NCBI GenBank assembly: GCA_945787845.1
Contig: CALZJH010000002.1
Span: 62,001 to 126,000, forward strand
Origin: an uncultured Woeseiaceae bacterium
Lineage (GTDB): Bacteria > Pseudomonadota > Gammaproteobacteria > Steroidobacterales > Woeseiaceae
Reading direction: 5' to 3'
Length of the DNA stretch: 64,000 nucleotides
This document shows, one piece after another, positions 1 through 7,271 of this stretch. The translations under genes were made by a program, and so were the position numbers. The notes below the pieces were generated by a model, which was not told the DNA's origin, made no database searches, and saw only the letters and a program-made list of their open reading frames with translations. Positions within the stretch are counted from its first letter, which is position 1. Every line of letters starts with the position of its first letter.

Positions 1-288
1 ACGGGCAAGATCGAAGAAAGCCGCACAATACGGCGCTTCTTCTCGCGCACGGGCCAGGCGCTCGCGCAGCCCTGGATGATCGAAATGGTCAAACGCATGT
101 TGCGTGGTCTGCCGATCGGAATGCTGACGCGTATGGGGCTTGCAACACTGGTCGCGCCTAAGACGAACGACTGGTGGCAAGCATCTGCTGCGATCCAGGA
201 TTACATTGACGAACAACACGAGAAACAGGTGCAGGCATTGAGTCTTGCCGAGTTGGTTGAAACAGCCAAACAAGACGTGGCTGCCTGA
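1..288 (+). CDS. HdrC-like subunit of sHdr complex, C-terminal part
   Basis: The frame is open from the first base and ends at a TGA at 286-288, so only the last 95 residues are visible. The iron-sulfur cysteines expected of HdrC proteins lie upstream of the window. The call rests mainly on position: it lies 11 bases before an HdrB-like gene, and HdrC-HdrB pairs are adjacent in heterodisulfide-reductase and sulfur-oxidising sHdr operons. The visible part is basic, with a run of methionine- and glycine-rich helix followed by a polar tail. In the family, HdrC passes electrons between HdrA and HdrB. An ATG at 76 is internal and is not the start. Confidence 0.7.
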   Translation, partial: TGKIEESRTIRRFFSRTGQALAQPWMIEMVKRMLRGLPIGMLTRMGLATLVAPKTNDWWQASAAIQDYIDEQHEKQVQALSLAELVETAKQDVAA

Positions 289-299
289 CGGGAACTTAG

Positions 300-1232
300 A
301 TGACTACCAAAGACAAGTACAAGAAGGTCGCTTACTACCCGGGCTGCGCGCTCGAGGGGTCCGGCCATTCTTATAATCGTTCCACCAAGGCTGTTGGCAA
401 GGCGCTGGGTCTCGATCTCGTTGAGGTCAAGAACTGGAATTGCTGTGGCGCGATGGAGGTCAAGAACATCGACCCCAAGATCCAGACCTATTTGTCGTCG
501 CGCGTGATGTCGACGGCAGCCAACGAAATGGATATGGACGTGGTCATGGCACCGTGCAACGGTTGCTACCACAACCTGAAGAAGGCCGAGTACGATCTCG
601 CCAACGACAAGGAGTCGGCGGACGTCGTTGATCGGTTGTCGAAGAAGGCCGGTCACAAAACCTACGAATCCGGACAGGTCGAAACGATTCACGCGCTCGA
701 CTGGATCAGGGAGTCGATTGGTGAAGAGGGACTCGCCGAGCGCGTCAAGAACTCCTTATCCGGCATCAAGGTTGCCAACTACTACGGCTGTATGTACACG
801 CGGCCGCGCCATATCTTCCCCGAGAAAGACCAGGGCCCGGGCAGTGAATCGACCTCGAAGCCGCATTTCATGGATGACCTGCTCGCTGCGGCGGGCGCTG
901 AAAATGTCGACTTTCCGCTCAAAACAGCCTGTTGCGGCGGCGCCCACACCTTATCCGACAGCGATACGTCAACGAAGCTCGTACTCAACATCCTGAAGGC
1001 GGCCAAGCTCTCCGGTGCAGACGTCATCGCCACGGAATGCCCCACCTGTCATTCGGGTCTCGAAATGCACCAGATACGTGCAGAGAAAACGCTGGGCGAA
1101 AAGGTCGATATCAAGATCCTGTATTTCACGCAACTTCTCGGCATGGCGCTGGGGCTGAAGGCGAGAAAAGTCGGCGTGCATGAAAACATTAGCGACTCGA
1201 TCAGGTTCCTCAAGGAAAAGGGGCTCGGATGA
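300..1232 (+). CDS. hdrB: HdrB-like subunit (sulfur-oxidising heterodisulfide reductase-like)
   Basis: This 310-residue protein has two CCG domains. The first has C16, C48-C49, C86 and C89 (a CX31CCX36CXXC pattern); the second has C164, C211-C212, C247 and C250. In HdrB each such motif can bind a non-cubane [4Fe-4S] cluster at which disulfide or sulfane-sulfur chemistry occurs. Adjacent HdrC-like and LbpA genes favour the sHdr system, which oxidises sulfane sulfur in the cytoplasm, over methanogen heterodisulfide reductase. Position just before lbpA suggests the HdrB2 paralogue, but the first HdrB copy and HdrA are outside the window, so this is inferred. Its stop overlaps the next start by 4 bases. 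Confidence 0.9.
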   Translation: MTTKDKYKKVAYYPGCALEGSGHSYNRSTKAVGKALGLDLVEVKNWNCCGAMEVKNIDPKIQTYLSSRVMSTAANEMDMDVVMAPCNGCYHNLKKAEYDLANDKESADVVDRLSKKAGHKTYESGQVETIHALDWIRESIGEEGLAERVKNSLSGIKVANYYGCMYTRPRHIFPEKDQGPGSESTSKPHFMDDLLAAAGAENVDFPLKTACCGGAHTLSDSDTSTKLVLNILKAAKLSGADVIATECPTCHSGLEMHQIRAEKTLGEKVDIKILYFTQLLGMALGLKARKVGVHENISDSIRFLKEKGLG

Positions 1233-1657
1233 CGACGCTCGCCGAGCTTGAGTCGGTCTTCGATGAAGCTCCCACGACAGCGGATTCTCGGGCAGCGGCC
1301 GAGGAACTGTTGCGTGCCAGTGAGGAAGTGATCGAACACTGGATCATGGCGCGGGGGGAAATACCTACCGAAGAGACTCGCGAAGGCTTCCGCCTGCTGG
1401 CACTGCATCGGCAGGGGGCGAAAGGGGAACCGAGCTTCAATGCCTGTCGCGAGACCTGTCGCGAAGTCGTCTACCACTACAACCTGATCACGATGCAGCC
1501 CGAACATTCGGATATTACGGATCGCTTATATATGATGGGTTTGGTATCCAAGCACCTGTATTTATTCATCAGTGGGAAGCTGCAGGTGGCCGGGCTCGGC
1601 GAGTTTTGCTGTTCGTCGAAGCCGATCCGCTCCGCCACTGAGTCGCAACAACCATAG
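1229..1657 (+). CDS. Small hypothetical protein of the sHdr operon
   Basis: A 142-residue acidic, mostly helical soluble protein that begins inside the hdrB stop codon (ATGA overlap), which implies translational coupling. It has no signal peptide or membrane segment. Notable cysteines are a CRETC motif near residue 74 and a CC pair near residue 129, both of which could bind metal or sulfur. I do not recognise a named domain. Its location between hdrB and lbpA, with no room for an independent promoter, makes a role in assembly or function of the sHdr complex likely, but this is inference. The C-terminal 12 or so residues are polar and low in complexity. Confidence 0.75.
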   Translation: MTTLAELESVFDEAPTTADSRAAAEELLRASEEVIEHWIMARGEIPTEETREGFRLLALHRQGAKGEPSFNACRETCREVVYHYNLITMQPEHSDITDRLYMMGLVSKHLYLFISGKLQVAGLGEFCCSSKPIRSATESQQP

Positions 1658-1674
1658 ATTGAGGAGGCACAGGT

Positions 1675-2115
1675 ATGCCATCTGTAAGGGGATGTAACCT
1701 TCCTGACGAACTGCTTTACGATGTCGACAACCATATCTGGTTTACGGAGATGGGAGACGGCACGGTCAAGATCGGGATGACGGCGGTCGCCACCGCGATG
1801 GCCGGCAAGCTTGTTGCCTTCACACCCAAAAAGGTCGGACGCAGCGTTCGCGCAGGAAAGTCCTGCGGCACACTCGAGTCGGGCAAGTGGGTTGGACCTG
1901 CGAAGTCCCTGGCTGGCGGCGAAGTCGTCGCAGTGAACGATGACATGGTCGGCGATCCCAGCATCGCCAATGACGACCCGTACGAGAAGGGCTGGTTGCT
2001 CATCCTGAAGCCGGACGACTGGGACAGTGTCAAGGGTGCCCTGGTCACCGGAGACGGCATCGCGGCCCCGTACGAGGCCAAGATGGAATCCGAGGGCTTT
2101 GGTGGGTGCGAATGA
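1675..2115 (+). CDS. lbpA: Lipoate-binding protein LbpA (GcvH-like)
   Basis: A 146-residue GcvH-like protein. The probable lipoylated lysine is K71 in an LESGKWVGP motif; ordinary glycine-cleavage H proteins have an ETVKA-like sequence there, while ESGKWVGP is typical of LbpA encoded with sHdr genes. LbpA is thought to carry sulfur intermediates on its lipoyl arm during sulfane-sulfur oxidation. No gcvP or gcvT lies nearby, which argues against glycine cleavage. A good ribosome site (GAGGAGG) lies about 8 bases before the ATG. Cysteines C7 and C64 are extra residues, C64 lying close to the lipoyl lysine. The lipoate-attachment enzymes are not in this window. Confidence 0.92.
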   Translation: MPSVRGCNLPDELLYDVDNHIWFTEMGDGTVKIGMTAVATAMAGKLVAFTPKKVGRSVRAGKSCGTLESGKWVGPAKSLAGGEVVAVNDDMVGDPSIANDDPYEKGWLLILKPDDWDSVKGALVTGDGIAAPYEAKMESEGFGGCE

Positions 2116-2462
2116 GCACGGAAGAGACCGTGAACAACATCGGCGACTTCGACAAGCTCTCGGAGTTGCACGACAAGGCGTCACACGCCGTCGAGCTTCT
2201 CAAGGCGATGGCCAACGAATGGCGCCTGATGATTCTTTGCCAGCTGTCCGAAGGGGAGAAGACGGTCAGCGAGTTGCAGGAGATTCTCGGTCTCAGCCAG
2301 TCGGCGCTGTCACAGCATCTCGCGGTGTTGCGACGGGAAAAAATTGTTAAAGCCAGAAAGCATGCGCAGTCCGTCAGCTATTCGCTGGCCGGCGACGATG
2401 CGCCCAAGGTAATGCACACGCTACACGAAGTATTCTGCGAAACGCAGGGAGAAAAGAAATGA
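2112..2462 (+). CDS. ArsR/SmtB-family repressor, SqrR/BigR-like persulfide sensor
   Basis: A 116-residue winged-helix protein. The recognition helix lies in the stretch SELQEILGLSQSALSQHLAVLR (about residues 53-74). Cysteines C43 and C109 are 66 residues apart, the same separation as C41 and C107 of Rhodobacter SqrR, whose pair forms a tetrasulfide bridge on exposure to persulfides and releases DNA. The flanking sequence (ANEWRLMILC) also matches the SqrR/BigR type, and metal-binding histidine/cysteine clusters of ArsR or SmtB are absent. The ATG at 2112 overlaps the lbpA stop (ATGA); a GTG at 2106 is an alternative. It probably represses the operon it lies in. Sensor chemistry is inferred from the cysteine pattern. 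Confidence 0.88.
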   Translation: MSTEETVNNIGDFDKLSELHDKASHAVELLKAMANEWRLMILCQLSEGEKTVSELQEILGLSQSALSQHLAVLRREKIVKARKHAQSVSYSLAGDDAPKVMHTLHEVFCETQGEKK

Positions 2463-3943
2463 GGTTCAAAGCTAGTAAGGTCACAGCGGCACTGGTGGCC
2501 ACGGGATTGTTCGCCTTCAGCAGTGCTGCGATGGCGACAAACGGTTATTTCACGCACGGTGTTGGCACGGCCTCCAAGGGTATGGCGGGTACGGGTGTCG
2601 GTTCGAATGCCGACATGGGCCCCATCATTAGCGCCTCCAATCCGGCGCTGGGTGTCTTTACGAGCGACAAGTGGGAGGCGGGCATTGCGGTTTTCAGTCC
2701 GCGGCGTAGCTATGAGGCAGGCCCGACCCAGCAGCCGTTTCCCGGCGCATTCATCGACCTCGGCGGTTGTGATCCAATAAATAGCCCGGAACTTTGCTTG
2801 CCATCGCACACGCTCAGCGAGGGCAAGATCGACAGCAGCAGCGAGTATTTCCCGATTCCCTATGTTGCCAAGAACTGGAGCCTCGAAGGCGATGCCAACG
2901 TTACCGCAGTTTTCTATGGCCGCGGCGGCATGAACACGAACTGGGATGATCCGAATGCAGGAGCGACGTCCTATTTCTGCGGCGGCGGTGACCCTCTGAC
3001 AGGACTGCCAAACTCCGGTACCGGCCCCTACTGCGCGGATCGGACCAGCAGCACGGGCGGTGTGGCCGGCGTCAACCTGATGCAGGCTTTCATCGCGGTC
3101 AATTACTCGAATATGGTGAATGAAAACTTTGCCTGGGGCGCTGGACCGGTGTTTGCCGTCCAGTTGTTTGAGGCCAAGGGTGTCCAGACGTTTGCGCCTA
3201 TCACGAAGTCCTTCGTACAGGACGGCGTCTTTCCGTCAACGGCGCTGTCGAATAACGATGCAGACACCTCTTTCGGCTTTGGCTTTGCCGCCGGCCTTTG
3301 GTGGGGCATCACGGACACGGTTAGCCTCGGTCTTGCGTACCAGTCCAGGATGTACATGGGCGAGTTCGACGATTATGCGGACCTGTTTGCCGAAGCCGGA
3401 GATTTCGACATCCCGTCCAGCATTAAGGTCGGGCTGTCGTTCAAGGCCAGCGATCAGCTGCGTGTCAATTTCGACATCGAGCACACAGCGTTTGGCGAAG
3501 TAGATTCCATCGCTAATCCGATGTCGAATATGCTTGGCTGCCCGGGTTTGCCGCTCGGTGGCACGGACGTCGAGAGCTGCCTTGGTGGCGAAAACGGTGC
3601 CGGTTTCGGCTGGGAAGACATGACCACTTACAAGCTGGGCTTCGAGTGGGCGCAGAACGAAACCAACACCTGGCGCTTCGGCTATAGCTACGGCGAGCAG
3701 CCGATCCAGGCAGCGGACGTGCTGTTCAATATCCTGGCGCCGGGCGTCATGGAGCAGCACATCACGTTCGGTCTTACGCGCCAGATGGATAGTGGCGGTG
3801 AGTTGAGCTTCTCGTTCATGTACGCGCCGGAAAATTCGGTGACCGGTGGGAGTTTCTTCGATCCGGGTCCCGACTTCATTTCACCACAGTTGATCGAACT
3901 GACGATGAGCCAGCTCGAGTTCGAAGTTGCTTATCGCTTCTAG
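2459..3943 (+). CDS. FadL/OmpP1-family outer-membrane hydrophobic-compound transporter
   Basis: A 494-residue outer-membrane protein. It starts with a signal peptide of about 26 residues, followed by the FadL-family start of the mature chain (NGYFTHGVGTASKGMAGTGV) and then a beta-barrel ending in phenylalanine (VAYRF), the usual outer-membrane assembly signal. FadL proteins take up long-chain fatty acids or other hydrophobic molecules through a lateral channel. A region rich in cysteine and glycine around residues 100-200 (GGCD, CGGGD, YCAD) is unusual for the family and may form extracellular disulfides. It overlaps the regulator stop by 4 bases, so it belongs to the sHdr operon; the substrate might be a hydrophobic sulfur species, which is speculation. 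Confidence 0.9.
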   Translation: MRFKASKVTAALVATGLFAFSSAAMATNGYFTHGVGTASKGMAGTGVGSNADMGPIISASNPALGVFTSDKWEAGIAVFSPRRSYEAGPTQQPFPGAFIDLGGCDPINSPELCLPSHTLSEGKIDSSSEYFPIPYVAKNWSLEGDANVTAVFYGRGGMNTNWDDPNAGATSYFCGGGDPLTGLPNSGTGPYCADRTSSTGGVAGVNLMQAFIAVNYSNMVNENFAWGAGPVFAVQLFEAKGVQTFAPITKSFVQDGVFPSTALSNNDADTSFGFGFAAGLWWGITDTVSLGLAYQSRMYMGEFDDYADLFAEAGDFDIPSSIKVGLSFKASDQLRVNFDIEHTAFGEVDSIANPMSNMLGCPGLPLGGTDVESCLGGENGAGFGWEDMTTYKLGFEWAQNETNTWRFGYSYGEQPIQAADVLFNILAPGVMEQHITFGLTRQMDSGGELSFSFMYAPENSVTGGSFFDPGPDFISPQLIELTMSQLEFEVAYRF

Positions 3944-3952
3944 GAGTACATG

Positions 3953-4981
3953 ATGAAGGCCAGGATGTTAATGGCCGTAATCACGATTGCGGCGCTGGTT
4001 TCAGCGCCGTTTTCGTTTGCGGCGGATGACGAGATCGGTATTTTCGAGGCGTTGCGCGCCTCGTCAGTATCATTTGAAGAAACGACGGCAGCACTGGACG
4101 CGGCGTTTGCGGTTTCAGGACTGGTGTTGCATGCGACACATGATGTACGGGTTCCCGAGGATAAGCACCGGGCCCGTGTCTACGTGCTGACGTCGCCGGC
4201 GTTTGCCGAGGCGGCCAGCGAGGAATCGGCGCGCACGATTTCGGCGCAGATTCTGCGTGTCGCGGTTTACACGCGAGGTGACGATCAGGCTACGTACATC
4301 AACATGGCGAATCCGGTCGCACATGCCATGGTGTTCTACGCCGATTCGCCCAACTACGATACGCTGCTTACGGCCGCGGCCGAAGCCTCCGGCGAAATCC
4401 GCGAAGCGGTCTCGGCCGTGCCCGGTGAGGCATTGTGGGAACAGCAGGAGCCGAGGCGGGCGGAAAAGCATTATCGCGCGTTCAAGGGAGACGGTCCTGC
4501 GCGGATGATGGCGAAGTTCCGGACCTTCAGGAAAAGCCAGCTTGAGATTATCGAAGACACGGCTGACAATTTCGATGCGGTCGTCGACAAGGTAACGGCG
4601 GCATTGTCCGCACGCGAAGTCGCAGCGGCGGACGAGTCCGAGGGCTGGGAACAGCTTACGCTGGTTCGGGTGCGTGACGATGCAATCTATATCGGCGTGA
4701 CGAATCCGTATATCGAGGACAAGATGGTTCGAATCAACTCCCGGTTCCGCAAGGATGGCAAGAGCGAGTTGTCGCCTTATCCCGGCGTCGATCACGTCGC
4801 CGCATTGCCGGCCGAGATCCTGATCGTCAAGGACGGCGACGAAACCAGGGTCCTGCACTACGGACAGATGTGGCGCATGCAGCTGTATTTCTGGGATTCG
4901 GGTTACCGGGCGTTCACTGCCAATGTGGGCGTGCCGAGTACGATAGCCAATTCGATTGATGACACGGTCAATCCGGATTAG
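3953..4981 (+). CDS. Exported protein of unknown function, DUF302-like at N-terminus
   Basis: A protein of 342 residues with a cleavable signal peptide of about 24 residues (hydrophobic core, then FAADDE). After that the sequence SSVSFEETTAALDAAF and the following strand-rich region resemble DUF302 proteins, a weak match made by eye. A second segment (about residues 190-330) partly echoes the first: YINMANPVAHAM in one and YIGVTNPYIEDKM in the other. No catalytic motif or cysteine cluster stands out. AGGAG at 3942-3946, overlapping the preceding stop, best suits the ATG at 3953; an ATG at 3950 is also possible. It is the last gene before a terminator hairpin, so it is the 3' end of the sHdr operon. 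Confidence 0.75.
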   Translation: MKARMLMAVITIAALVSAPFSFAADDEIGIFEALRASSVSFEETTAALDAAFAVSGLVLHATHDVRVPEDKHRARVYVLTSPAFAEAASEESARTISAQILRVAVYTRGDDQATYINMANPVAHAMVFYADSPNYDTLLTAAAEASGEIREAVSAVPGEALWEQQEPRRAEKHYRAFKGDGPARMMAKFRTFRKSQLEIIEDTADNFDAVVDKVTAALSAREVAAADESEGWEQLTLVRVRDDAIYIGVTNPYIEDKMVRINSRFRKDGKSELSPYPGVDHVAALPAEILIVKDGDETRVLHYGQMWRMQLYFWDSGYRAFTANVGVPSTIANSIDDTVNPD

Positions 4982-5002
4982 GTAAAAACAGGCATAATAT
5001 AG

Positions 5003-5053
5003 CCGGGAACGACAGGCCTGCTGCGCGCCAGTGGGCTTGTCGTTCCCGGTTTT
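5003..5053 (+). terminator. Rho-independent-type terminator after the sHdr operon
   Basis: CCGGGAACGACA at 5003-5014 pairs with TGTCGTTCCCGG at 5039-5049 and its flanks, with GGCC/GGGCT extending the stem inward. The stem is followed by TTTTCGTT. It lies 22 bases after the last gene of the operon and about 37 bases before the next ATG. Confidence 0.8.
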
Positions 5054-5089
5054 CGTTCACACATCAGGCGTCCAGGACCTTTATTGACT

Positions 5090-6796
5090 ATGAGCAAGGC
5101 GAAGCTCGATCCCGTATACCTGCGTCAACAGATCGTTGGCGTCGATTCGACATTTGAGACGCCATTCGGCGAACGTCTCATGGTTTATTGCGACTACACG
5201 GCATCAGGGCGTTGCCTGCGCTTTGTCGAGTCCTACCTGCAGAGCCTGCAGCGCGTCTATGCCAATACGCATACCGAAGACGATATCACCGGGCGCAGCA
5301 TGAGCCAGTTGCTGCATGAAGCCGAGGAGGCGATCAAGCGATCAGTTAACGCGGGCCCCGAAGGACGAATAATCGCCTGTGGTACCGGCGCGACAGGGGC
5401 CATCGACAAGCTGCAGCAGATCATCGGCGTGACGCTGGCGCCGGCAACGCGCAAGAACCTGCGTGACTCGCTGGATGACGAGAAACTGTCCAAAACGCAG
5501 CCGGTCGTTTTCATCGGTCCCTATGAACATCATTCAAACGAGATTTCCTGGCGGCAATCGCTGGCCACCACAATACAGGTGCGCCTGGATGCGGGGGGCA
5601 ACGTCGACCTGGCCCATCTCGAATCATTGCTGCAGGATCCACGCTACCAAGGCCGTCAGCGCATTGGTTCGTTCTCGGCCGCCTCGAACGTCACCGGTAT
5701 ACGGGCGGATGTTCGGAGGATCGCCAGTCTGCTGCACAAGTATGACGCGATCGCCTGCTTCGACTACGCGGCGTGCGCGCCGTATGTGCCGATCGACATG
5801 AACCCTGCGCCCGAATCAGCGGGGGACGACCCAAGTATCGATGCCATTTTCATATCCCCTCACAAGTTTCTTGGGGGCCCGGGGTCGAGTGGTGTGCTGG
5901 TCTTCAATGAACGTATCTACGATCGTGAGTTGCCGCCCAGCATGAGTGCCGGCGGGACTGTCGATTACGTCGGGATGACTGACCAGGATTTTATTTCAAG
6001 CATCGAAGAACGCGAGAAAGCCGGCACGCCCGGCGTATTGCAGACGCTCAAGGCCGGTCTTGTCTTCCAGATCAAGGATGCGGTTGGCACCGATGTAATT
6101 AACAAGCGTGAGCATGAGTTCACCGACCGCGCCCTGCGGAGCTGGGGCGAGAACAGCGACATCGAAATTCTTGGGAACCCGGACCCCGGGAGCCGCGTCG
6201 GAATTATCTCGTTTAATATCAAGAATGCGAACGGTAAGTACCTGCATCACAAATTTCTTACGGTGCTCCTCAACGACCTGTTCGGCATTCAGTCGCGCGC
6301 GGGATGTTCCTGCGCCGGGCCGTATGGCCATCGTCTGTTGGATATCGATATTGCTACATCCGAAAAATACCGCGCCGCGGTGCAGCAGGGCCATTGCGGC
6401 CTGAAACCCGGTTGGTGTCGCGTGGGTCTGCACTGGGTCATGGACGATGCGGAAGCAAACTATGTCATCGATGCTGTGAATTTTCTCGCGCGCGAGGGTC
6501 ACCACTTCCTGAGTCTCTATGACTTCGACCTTGCGACCGGAACCTGGGTGCACAAGTATACGGCGGGTCAGCTACCCGAGTTCTCTCTCGAGCAGGCGCT
6601 GAACATTGAAGAGGGTGAGGCAGCAACGCTTTCGCTGCCGTTGCGTCAGCAGCTCTATCGTCACTACATGACCGAGGCACAGAAAATCGCCGACCGGCTT
6701 AGAAACGAGCCGGAGGCGAAGCTTGCGTCGCTAGGCGGCGACCTCGGTGAGTTGCAGTTCTTTGCGATGCCCGAGGACGAGCGCCAGCCGCACTGA
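5090..6796 (+). CDS. Class V aminotransferase, cysteine desulfurase-like with C-terminal extension
   Basis: A 568-residue PLP enzyme. SufS-type hallmarks are visible: EHHSNEISWR, the aspartate in FDYAACAPYVPID, the PLP lysine K259 in SPHKFLGGPGSSG, and SRAGCSCAGP with C406 and C408 where SufS has its persulfide-forming cysteine (RxGHHCA). Such enzymes release sulfur from cysteine or a related substrate as a protein persulfide. SufS is about 400 residues; this protein has longer insertions and roughly 110 extra C-terminal residues rich in charged helix, so its acceptor and substrate may differ. It has its own transcription unit after a terminator. ATG 5090 is preferred over TTG 5084. No suf or isc genes are adjacent. 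Confidence 0.85.
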   Translation: MSKAKLDPVYLRQQIVGVDSTFETPFGERLMVYCDYTASGRCLRFVESYLQSLQRVYANTHTEDDITGRSMSQLLHEAEEAIKRSVNAGPEGRIIACGTGATGAIDKLQQIIGVTLAPATRKNLRDSLDDEKLSKTQPVVFIGPYEHHSNEISWRQSLATTIQVRLDAGGNVDLAHLESLLQDPRYQGRQRIGSFSAASNVTGIRADVRRIASLLHKYDAIACFDYAACAPYVPIDMNPAPESAGDDPSIDAIFISPHKFLGGPGSSGVLVFNERIYDRELPPSMSAGGTVDYVGMTDQDFISSIEEREKAGTPGVLQTLKAGLVFQIKDAVGTDVINKREHEFTDRALRSWGENSDIEILGNPDPGSRVGIISFNIKNANGKYLHHKFLTVLLNDLFGIQSRAGCSCAGPYGHRLLDIDIATSEKYRAAVQQGHCGLKPGWCRVGLHWVMDDAEANYVIDAVNFLAREGHHFLSLYDFDLATGTWVHKYTAGQLPEFSLEQALNIEEGEAATLSLPLRQQLYRHYMTEAQKIADRLRNEPEAKLASLGGDLGELQFFAMPEDERQPH

Positions 6797-6797
6797 G

Positions 6798-7196
6798 CTA
6801 GTTGTTCTTCGCGCCCTGGTCGATCCAGAGTCCAATCAATTCGATCGTCTCGGCCGAAAGCATCACGCCGCGGCCCTCAGCGAAAGACTCGTCGTTATGC
6901 GGTGGCATTCGAATTTCCGGTGCCGTCTTGCCGGCGACGACCAGGTACAACGCACTCGACATCCTGCTGCCCGGAACCACGACTCTGCCGTGGGCCGTAC
7001 CTTTCATCACGTTGTTGTAGTCGGTCATCAGGTACGCGCTCACCGTAGCGCCTTCGCCGGATTCACTGTGACAACTGACGCAGTGTTTCTGAAAGACAGG
7101 GTCAATGTCGTCGGCGAAGCTGACTTCGCCCTTGCCGCATCCGCTCAGCACGACAGCCGGCACGAGCAGCAGCACAAGTCGCAGCATGGATTTCAT
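6798..7196 (-). CDS. Cytochrome c-type lipoprotein
   Basis: A 132-residue protein with a lipoprotein signal ending in LSGC (C20 as the lipid-bearing residue), followed by one haem site C39-V-S-C42-H43. A later IRMPPH motif supplies a methionine that could be the distal haem ligand. The pattern resembles the short cytochromes found with planctomycete-type c domains (FADDIDPVFQKHCVSCH). It should sit on the periplasmic side of a membrane and carry one electron, partner unknown. It ends one base from the stop of the facing aminotransferase gene and follows the peptidase gene by 75 bases on the same strand. Confidence 0.9.
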   Translation of the reverse strand: MKSMLRLVLLLVPAVVLSGCGKGEVSFADDIDPVFQKHCVSCHSESGEGATVSAYLMTDYNNVMKGTAHGRVVVPGSRMSSALYLVVAGKTAPEIRMPPHNDESFAEGRGVMLSAETIELIGLWIDQGAKNN

Positions 7197-7271
7197 AGCA
7201 TTTACCTCTCAAGGGCTCTTCAACGCCGAGTCGACGTATACGGAGACTATGAAAGGTGAAGCGAACGAGGG

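Noticed and set aside
1-1232. Methanogen-type heterodisulfide reductase
   Set aside because: The lipoate-binding protein, SqrR-like regulator and bacterial setting fit the sulfur-oxidising sHdr system instead.
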